Shown here: positions 29,336 through 33,009 of the stretch, in pieces
How positions within the stretch are numbered: the first letter of the stretch is position 1
How the letters are laid out: each line of letters opens with the position of its first letter
From: an uncultured Devosia sp.
GTDB lineage: Bacteria; Pseudomonadota; Alphaproteobacteria; Rhizobiales; Devosiaceae
DNA: 33,009 nt
Reading direction: 5' to 3'
Assembly (NCBI GenBank): GCA_934553185.1
Contig: CAKTFF010000002.1
Span: forward strand, 1 to 33,009
Made by a program: the position numbers and the translations under genes
The notes under the pieces: model-generated
What the model was told of the DNA's origin: nothing
Database searches by the model: none
Seen by the model: only the letters and a program-made list of their open reading frames with translations

Positions 29336-30331
29336 TTATATCATACTCTTACGCTTCGCTCCACTGGTTTGTGCCTGTGGCATGCCAGAAAGCAGATTTG
29401 TTACCGTTCTATCCTCGCGGGCATGGCCGTAGGTGGCGAACAGCTGAGCTGGTGACGCCCAGCCGCCATCTCGGGCCACTGTCGCTGGGTCCACCCCAGC
29501 CTGGAGCAGCGTGGTGGCAAAGCCGTGACGGCATCCATGCGGCGTGATCTTCTTGAGGTTGCCGCGGGTGATAACCGCCTTCCACGGCAGCGTTACGGCG
29601 CTCGCCATGGAGTAAGGAAACACCTTGGCCATGCCTTCCCGATTGCTCGGGATGTTTGCCAATGCTGCCACGAGCTCGGGCGGCATGTGCGCGATGCGCT
29701 CCACCCCGCCCAGCTTGCCCATGACGATCCGCACCCGGGCGCCTGACAGGTCAACATCGTCCCAGACGACATTCACCGCTTCACCGACGCGGGCGCCTGT
29801 CATGAACATGAAGCAAGCGAGGGCTCCGAGATGCGGCGACGAGTGCGCCATGAAGTCCATGATCCACTGCCAGGTTGCCGGTTCCTTCGTTTTGTTGATC
29901 TCGGGGAAGCGGCTTGCCTTGAACGGCGGGCACAGATCCAGTTCGGCACAATGATTGATGATCGCGCTTGTGGGCACGATCACCGCCCGGTTCCGGGTCG
30001 CGCCGGTGGCTTTGGGCATCAGTGTCATGGCGGCCCGGCGTAGAGCCCCCTTGGTAATGTCCCTGACCAGCGTGTCCTTCCAGTAATCCTCGACCATTTC
30101 GATGTACCTTGGGATTGACTGTCGGTGTTTCCGATACTCAATAGCGGCTTGCGCGAACGTCAGGATTGCCCCTGGATCGCGACGACCTTCAAATTCGCGG
30201 CTCTCGACCTCGTTGGCGATGCGTTGGGCTTCGAGCTTCTGCGCAGTCTTTGTAGAGCCGCGTAGTCGCCGGCCGGCAACCGTGCCGCTGTACCACCAGA
30301 TGTCGCCGCGCTTTTTAAGCCTGAGGGGCAT
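29336..30331 (-). CDS. int: Tyrosine-family integrase
   Basis: A 331-aa protein from ATG 30331 (GGAGG about 10 bases upstream); the frame is open to 30508 but that part overlaps the HTH gene. An N-terminal arm-binding part (MPLRLKKRGDIWWYSGTVAG) is followed by a SAM-like core-binding region and the catalytic domain. Catalytic residues by eye are Arg181 (MFMTGARVGEAV), Lys206 (VMGKLGG), His265 and Arg268 (TPHGCRHGF), Trp291 (DGGWAS) and nucleophile Tyr301 (FATYGHA). It integrates and, with a directionality factor, excises the phage. It shows the phage is temperate. Confidence 0.92.
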   Translation of the reverse strand: MPLRLKKRGDIWWYSGTVAGRRLRGSTKTAQKLEAQRIANEVESREFEGRRDPGAILTFAQAAIEYRKHRQSIPRYIEMVEDYWKDTLVRDITKGALRRAAMTLMPKATGATRNRAVIVPTSAIINHCAELDLCPPFKASRFPEINKTKEPATWQWIMDFMAHSSPHLGALACFMFMTGARVGEAVNVVWDDVDLSGARVRIVMGKLGGVERIAHMPPELVAALANIPSNREGMAKVFPYSMASAVTLPWKAVITRGNLKKITPHGCRHGFATTLLQAGVDPATVARDGGWASPAQLFATYGHAREDRTVTNLLSGMPQAQTSGAKRKSMI

Positions 30332-30501
30332 GGCCGACTGGCCTCCAATATGGCGTCTACGTCCTGTTGGGTGAGGGACATTCGGTTGCCCATGATACGA
30401 CAAGCGCCGATGGATCGCGCAAGGGCTTTGACACGACGCGGTGACCAGCCCATCTTGGCGGCCAACTCTTCCGGCGAAATAATGTCGGGCAAAGCTACCA
30501 T
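30160..30501 (-). CDS. HTH DNA-binding protein, possible excisionase, overlapping the integrase gene
   Basis: A 113-aa frame from ATG 30501 with GGGGAGA about 7 bases upstream. Residues 1-55 form an HTH/MerR-like excisionase pattern (SPEELAAKMGWSPRRVKALA, RIMGNRMSLTQQDVDAILE). After about residue 57 the frame overlaps the integrase gene (30160-30331) and the protein becomes low-quality (Ser/Ala/Arg-rich). The real functional part is the first 55-60 residues. It probably directs excision or controls int. The 172-base overlap is long; a frameshift joining it to Int is possible but unproven. Confidence 0.65.
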   Translation of the reverse strand: MVALPDIISPEELAAKMGWSPRRVKALARSIGACRIMGNRMSLTQQDVDAILEASRPCPSGLKSAATSGGTAARLPAGDYAALQRLRRSSKPNASPTRSRAANLKVVAIQGQS

Positions 30502-30532
30502 TGACCATCTCCCCGGCTCACTCCACGATACT
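30501..30532 (+). promoter_or_regulatory. Weak candidate promoter giving a leaderless transcript
   Basis: TTGACC at 30501-30506 and GATACT at 30527-30532 are separated by 20 bases, longer than the usual 17. If used, transcription would start near the ATG at 30537, giving a leaderless message. This fits the missing ribosome-binding site of that gene. The TTGACC also overlaps the start of the divergent HTH gene. Confidence 0.25.
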
Positions 30533-30536
30533 GCCC

Positions 30537-30758
30537 ATGACCGAAGCCGAAGCAGATCAGCGCATCATCAAGAGCCGTGAAACCCTCGCGCGTTATCGTC
30601 AGGGAGTGGCGTCGGTCGAGAACCTGCCGCTGTTCACGGCGGAGATTGCCACGCTTGAAGGCATTGCCCAGGCTCACCCGTCCAAAGCCACTAAGCTGGC
30701 AAGGCTGTGCAACGACTGGAATGACTATGCGGATCTGGTGCGAGGGACATTGCACTAG
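30537..30758 (+). CDS. Small helical protein divergent from the integrase operon
   Basis: A 73-aa protein, ATG 30537, MTEAEADQRIIKSRETLARY, with helical charged sequence and a C-terminal LARLCNDWNDYADLV. The + strand translation is much more protein-like than the opposite frame. It lies between two minus-strand operons and is the only + gene in the right third. No ribosome-binding site is visible, so it may be leaderless. Being divergent from xis/int, it could be a lysogeny-associated or immunity gene; this is inference. Confidence 0.5.
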   Translation: MTEAEADQRIIKSRETLARYRQGVASVENLPLFTAEIATLEGIAQAHPSKATKLARLCNDWNDYADLVRGTLH

Positions 30759-30760
30759 GC

Positions 30761-31027
30761 TCATGGTGCTTCCTCCGCAATAACAAGCGGCGGAACTTCA
30801 CCGACATTGAAGGCGACCAGACGATAGCCAGCTTGTTCCGCCGCCTTCACGGCAGCTTCCGCTTGCTGGCGGATGGCATCCAGATTATGGCACCAATTAG
30901 CAAAAGCTAGCGCCTCATCGGCATCACCGCTTTGCGCTATCTCGTAGTCGTAGGATAATTGCCAGAACTTGAACTTGTCGGGATCGATCGCCCGAGCCAT
31001 CACTTCAATGAGTGCTTCCCGTGTCAT
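30761..31027 (-). CDS. Hypothetical phage protein
   Basis: An 88-aa protein, MTREALIEVMARAIDPDKFK, ending in VGEVPPLVIAEEAP. The N-terminal motif recurs in small alphaproteobacterial phage proteins as far as I can judge. It is helical with many Ala/Glu. Its start overlaps the previous minus-strand stop (ATGA at 31024-31027). Function unknown. It is the last gene of the right-hand minus-strand operon. Confidence 0.65.
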   Translation of the reverse strand: MTREALIEVMARAIDPDKFKFWQLSYDYEIAQSGDADEALAFANWCHNLDAIRQQAEAAVKAAEQAGYRLVAFNVGEVPPLVIAEEAP

Positions 31028-31257
31028 GGCTGTTCACCGAGGGCGGTGCGACCTTCGAGGGTTATGCGGTAAGTGTCGTTGGGCGGGCCATATTCGACCA
31101 TCCCCAAATTGCGCAGGCGCCCTAGCGTGGTTCGCAGCCCATAAGGACTTACGACTTCGCCAGTGGCTTCGCGGCGTCGATACATGATCTCAAACGGCGC
31201 GGACCAGTCTGGACAATGCTTTAGGGTTTCGCGCTGCGCCTTCGTCAACTTGCTCAT
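31024..31257 (-). CDS. Winged-helix-like small protein
   Basis: A 77-aa protein, MSKLTKAQRETLKHCPDWSA, with a probable winged-helix layout: helices, then YGLRTTLGRLRNLGMVEYGP and TYRITLEGRTALGE, which resembles the recognition helix and wing of MarR-like folds. It may bind DNA and could be a regulator, but similar small proteins are common phage accessories. ATGA overlaps both neighbours (31024-31027, 31254-31257). Confidence 0.6.
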   Translation of the reverse strand: MSKLTKAQRETLKHCPDWSAPFEIMYRRREATGEVVSPYGLRTTLGRLRNLGMVEYGPPNDTYRITLEGRTALGEQP

Positions 31258-31655
31258 GGCTTTGCCTGATGGTTGAGGGCTGTGAGAAGGGCTAGGAGGA
31301 TGGCGAGGGGGCGAGACGGCATTCCCTCCGCCTGCCCTTCAGGGGGTGATAGGGCTCTCTTCTTCGACCAGACATAAGCCCAACACTGATCGTCCGCATC
31401 TAGACCAGTCGAATTACACCACCCCGGCAGCATCCGCTCCACAAGCGCCAGGGCAGCATCAACTGAGGCGGTGTATGGTGTTGGATGGCGCGTCCATGTT
31501 TCAACACCCCCATGGCTATCCTCGAACCATTCCCGGCCGCGCTTGCCAGTGCGAAACTTCGTGGCCGCGACGCGTTCGGCAATATCGCGGTCGATCCCCC
31601 GATCCGGCCCCGTCGCAGCACGCACACGTTCAATCAGTCCATCAAGGCTGGTCAT
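31254..31655 (-). CDS. Hypothetical phage protein (ABA-sandwich-like)
   Basis: A 133-aa protein, MTSLDGLIERVRAATGPDRG, with a middle WTRHPTPYTASVDAALALVE that is typical of a small phage protein family with an alpha-beta-alpha sandwich. The C-terminus has RPLAILLALLTALNHQAKP. Such proteins are widespread in early phage operons with no known function. Coupled to both neighbours by ATGA overlaps. Confidence 0.65.
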   Translation of the reverse strand: MTSLDGLIERVRAATGPDRGIDRDIAERVAATKFRTGKRGREWFEDSHGGVETWTRHPTPYTASVDAALALVERMLPGWCNSTGLDADDQCWAYVWSKKRALSPPEGQAEGMPSRPLAILLALLTALNHQAKP

Positions 31656-32080
31656 TGCTTTGGCTCCGTATGGGAGAGGGCGGCGCGGACCTCGGCTTGC
31701 AGCGCCTCATGCAACAGATCAAGGTTGCACCTAACTGCTTTGCCGATGCGATCGCGTACTCGGCTGCTGCCGAACTCCTTTAGCTGTGCCTCGGCGCGTT
31801 CGACTCGGGCGCGTTCGATGCGGTAAAATTTGCGTTGTTTTTCGGCAAAAGCCTCGGCTTGTTTAACTCGGCGGGTGAGTTTTTGTGTTTCTTTCGCCAG
31901 CCTCTCATTCTCCGCCTTTAACGCTGCCAGTTGGGAGGCGGCTTCGGCGTAGTGAGCGTACTGGACCCAATCGCCTTGAGGGTAAAGGTCCATGATTGGA
32001 TAGACCAGATCACCATCCGAAGCGGCACTTGCCTCGTAGCGCTCCACATCCCTCGTGCTTTCTTGCGGGTTACTGGTCAT
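31652..32080 (-). CDS. Coiled-coil hypothetical phage protein
   Basis: A 142-aa protein with a soluble N-terminus (VYPIMDLYPQGDWVQYAHYA) and a coiled coil at about 48-105 (LAALKAENERLAKETQKLTR). The C-terminal 35 residues are helical. Function unknown. ATGA overlaps the genes on both sides (31652-31655, 32077-32080). Confidence 0.6.
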   Translation of the reverse strand: MTSNPQESTRDVERYEASAASDGDLVYPIMDLYPQGDWVQYAHYAEAASQLAALKAENERLAKETQKLTRRVKQAEAFAEKQRKFYRIERARVERAEAQLKEFGSSRVRDRIGKAVRCNLDLLHEALQAEVRAALSHTEPKQ

Positions 32081-32157
32081 GACCGAACTCCCATATACGC
32101 GAGGTAGACGATGCCCAAAATCACCAGAATAAATACAACGATCTGTGTGGCGCTCAC
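32077..32157 (-). CDS. 26-aa single-span membrane peptide
   Basis: The frame from GTG 32157 reads MSATQIVVFILVILGIVYLA and ends MGVRS. It is nearly all one membrane helix with a short basic end. The GTG overlaps the previous stop (GTGA, 32154-32157) and the TGA overlaps the next ATG (ATGA, 32077-32080). It fills a 73-base gap exactly, so it is likely translated. Function unknown. Confidence 0.55.
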   Translation of the reverse strand: MSATQIVVFILVILGIVYLAYMGVRS

Positions 32158-32948
32158 TTCACGCCCTCCTCGTGCTTGGGGTTGAGGGCTGCGTTGGCGC
32201 GACCAATCGCAACAGCGAGCGCAGCCCACTGAAAGCCGATGGTGGCCCCCTTAGCTTGAACGACACGAGCGGCGTCTAATAGCCTCGTCAGCGCCTCTCG
32301 CATCCCCTCATCGACAGCCGATCCAGATTGAGCCATTGGCTCTGGTGAGAGAGCTTCAAGGCGCTCAAGGGCACCACGCAATCCTAAAATCGCATTTGCC
32401 ATCAAGCTGCGGTTCTTGGGCCGCTTATCGGCGGCGAAGAGCACTTCCTTGGCCCACACCTTTAATTCACTGTAGCGCCGCGACAGCCGGTCCTCCGCTA
32501 CTGCGGGGGTTGGGGTGGCGAGGGTGGAGGAATAGTTGCGGACTACGCCGATCAGGCGCTGCGCCATATCCCAGGCCCCGCACTGCTCATCCGTTCCCGT
32601 TGGAGAACTGTGCTTGTCGCGCAACATCTCCAAAGCGATAACCAGGCGGTCCGCAGCCCCATCCACGGGGGCGGGGTTCTCCAAGCGTCCATCGTTCAAC
32701 CCGGCCATAGCCGGCGATGAAGCGAGGGTGCGTCTTTCGTTGGTCGGAGCCCCATCCTGCATGGCAGCGCGGCGGTTCCAGGCGGCATTGATACCCACGT
32801 CAACTGCGCGGCGAAGGGCGGTTGCCGAGTATCGGAAATCAGCAGGCGTGGCCGCTTCGTATTCAGCCTGTGCCGCGTCATGGACTTCCATGTAGGCCTG
32901 CGGCGTCAGCAGCTTCACCAGATCATCGGCATTCAAGTGCAGGGTCAT
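32154..32948 (-). CDS. Hypothetical phage protein (264 aa)
   Basis: A helical soluble protein, MTLHLNADDLVKLLTPQAYM, with segments DFRYSATALRRAVDVGINAA and MLRDKHSSPTGTDEQCGAWD. GAGGAAC lies before ATG 32948. It is composite in look, with several short conserved-type modules typical of phage early genes. The start overlaps the previous stop (ATGA at 32945-32948). Function unknown. Confidence 0.6.
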   Translation of the reverse strand: MTLHLNADDLVKLLTPQAYMEVHDAAQAEYEAATPADFRYSATALRRAVDVGINAAWNRRAAMQDGAPTNERRTLASSPAMAGLNDGRLENPAPVDGAADRLVIALEMLRDKHSSPTGTDEQCGAWDMAQRLIGVVRNYSSTLATPTPAVAEDRLSRRYSELKVWAKEVLFAADKRPKNRSLMANAILGLRGALERLEALSPEPMAQSGSAVDEGMREALTRLLDAARVVQAKGATIGFQWAALAVAIGRANAALNPKHEEGVK

Positions 32949-33009
32949 GGCTGTTCCTCGAGTAGGTCGGCGTTGATGTCGCGGGAATTGCTGGCGAAGC
33001 CGCCGAAGG
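32945..33009 (-). CDS. C-terminal end of a minus-strand protein (5'-truncated by window)
   Basis: An open frame entering from the right edge gives FGGFASNSRDINADLLEEQP and ends with TGA at 32945-32947, overlapping the next ATG. Too short to identify. It shows that the minus-strand early operon continues beyond the window. Confidence 0.55.
   Translation of the reverse strand, partial: FGGFASNSRDINADLLEEQP

Noticed and set aside
30495..30764. 89-codon minus-strand frame opposite the 30537 gene
   Set aside because: Lower protein quality than the + frame; no coupling to int or the right-hand operon.
1..33009. CRISPR arrays, insertion sequences and rRNA/tRNA genes
   Set aside because: No regularly spaced long direct repeats, no transposase and no RNA gene motifs seen by eye.

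Overview
The window is one continuous piece of a tailed, podovirus-type temperate bacteriophage. It is GC-rich and has no host genes. The structural set is a PBSX/Terminase_3-like large terminase, a P22/N4-like long portal, an SU10-type (DUF5309) major capsid protein, an SU10-type head-tail adaptor and a nozzle/stabilisation-like protein. These are followed by a T7-like series of a GNAT-like small virion protein and three large internal virion proteins. There is no tape measure, sheath or long-tail gene. The protein families and GC content suggest an alphaproteobacterial host (for example Sphingomonadales or Rhizobiales); this is inference, because nothing host-derived is present. Phage genes lie on both sides of the integrase, so the sequence looks like a free or circular phage genome with an uninterrupted attP rather than a prophage border.

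Layout. (1) 1-2037, + strand: early/replication cluster with a replication-type protein that carries iteron-like repeats in its own coding sequence, a possible helicase-loader-like protein and small unknowns. (2) 2073-2669: a NusG/RfaH paralogue. It is followed by a 583-bp gene-free leader (2670-3252) that holds hairpins, a three-way-junction RNA fold and two terminator-like hairpins, just ahead of the late operon. (3) 3253-26445, + strand: the late operon of about 23 kb. It starts with a cupin protein and small virion-type proteins, then packaging, portal, scaffold, capsid, adaptor/nozzle, internal virion proteins, a SleB-type virion hydrolase with a long proline-rich tail, an S74-chaperone tail fibre, endolysin, holin and a cluster of small membrane proteins. 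Most neighbours are joined by ATGA or TAATG stop/start overlaps. One minus-strand membrane-protein gene (20817-21089) interrupts the operon. (4) 26442-29115, - strand: accessory genes, including an HNH nuclease, a zinc-binding protein and two small loci that look broken or recoded. (5) 29116-29335: a non-coding att-like region with a symmetric 66-bp repeat array and a 29-bp palindrome, beside the tyrosine integrase (29336-30331) and an overlapping HTH/excisionase-like gene. (6) 30537-33009: one + gene and a coupled run of minus-strand early genes leading off the right end.

How the parts may work together. I infer that the NusG-like protein acts on the structured leader so that RNA polymerase can read through terminator-like hairpins (2854-2890, 3208-3234, 12985-13010) across the 23-kb late operon. 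Late products then build a short-tailed particle with ejection proteins and a peptidoglycan hydrolase, and the lysis cassette releases it. The integrase, HTH gene and att-like array would control lysogeny. No repressor gene was recognised in the window. Function calls rest on reading the translated sequence by eye; no database search was run.
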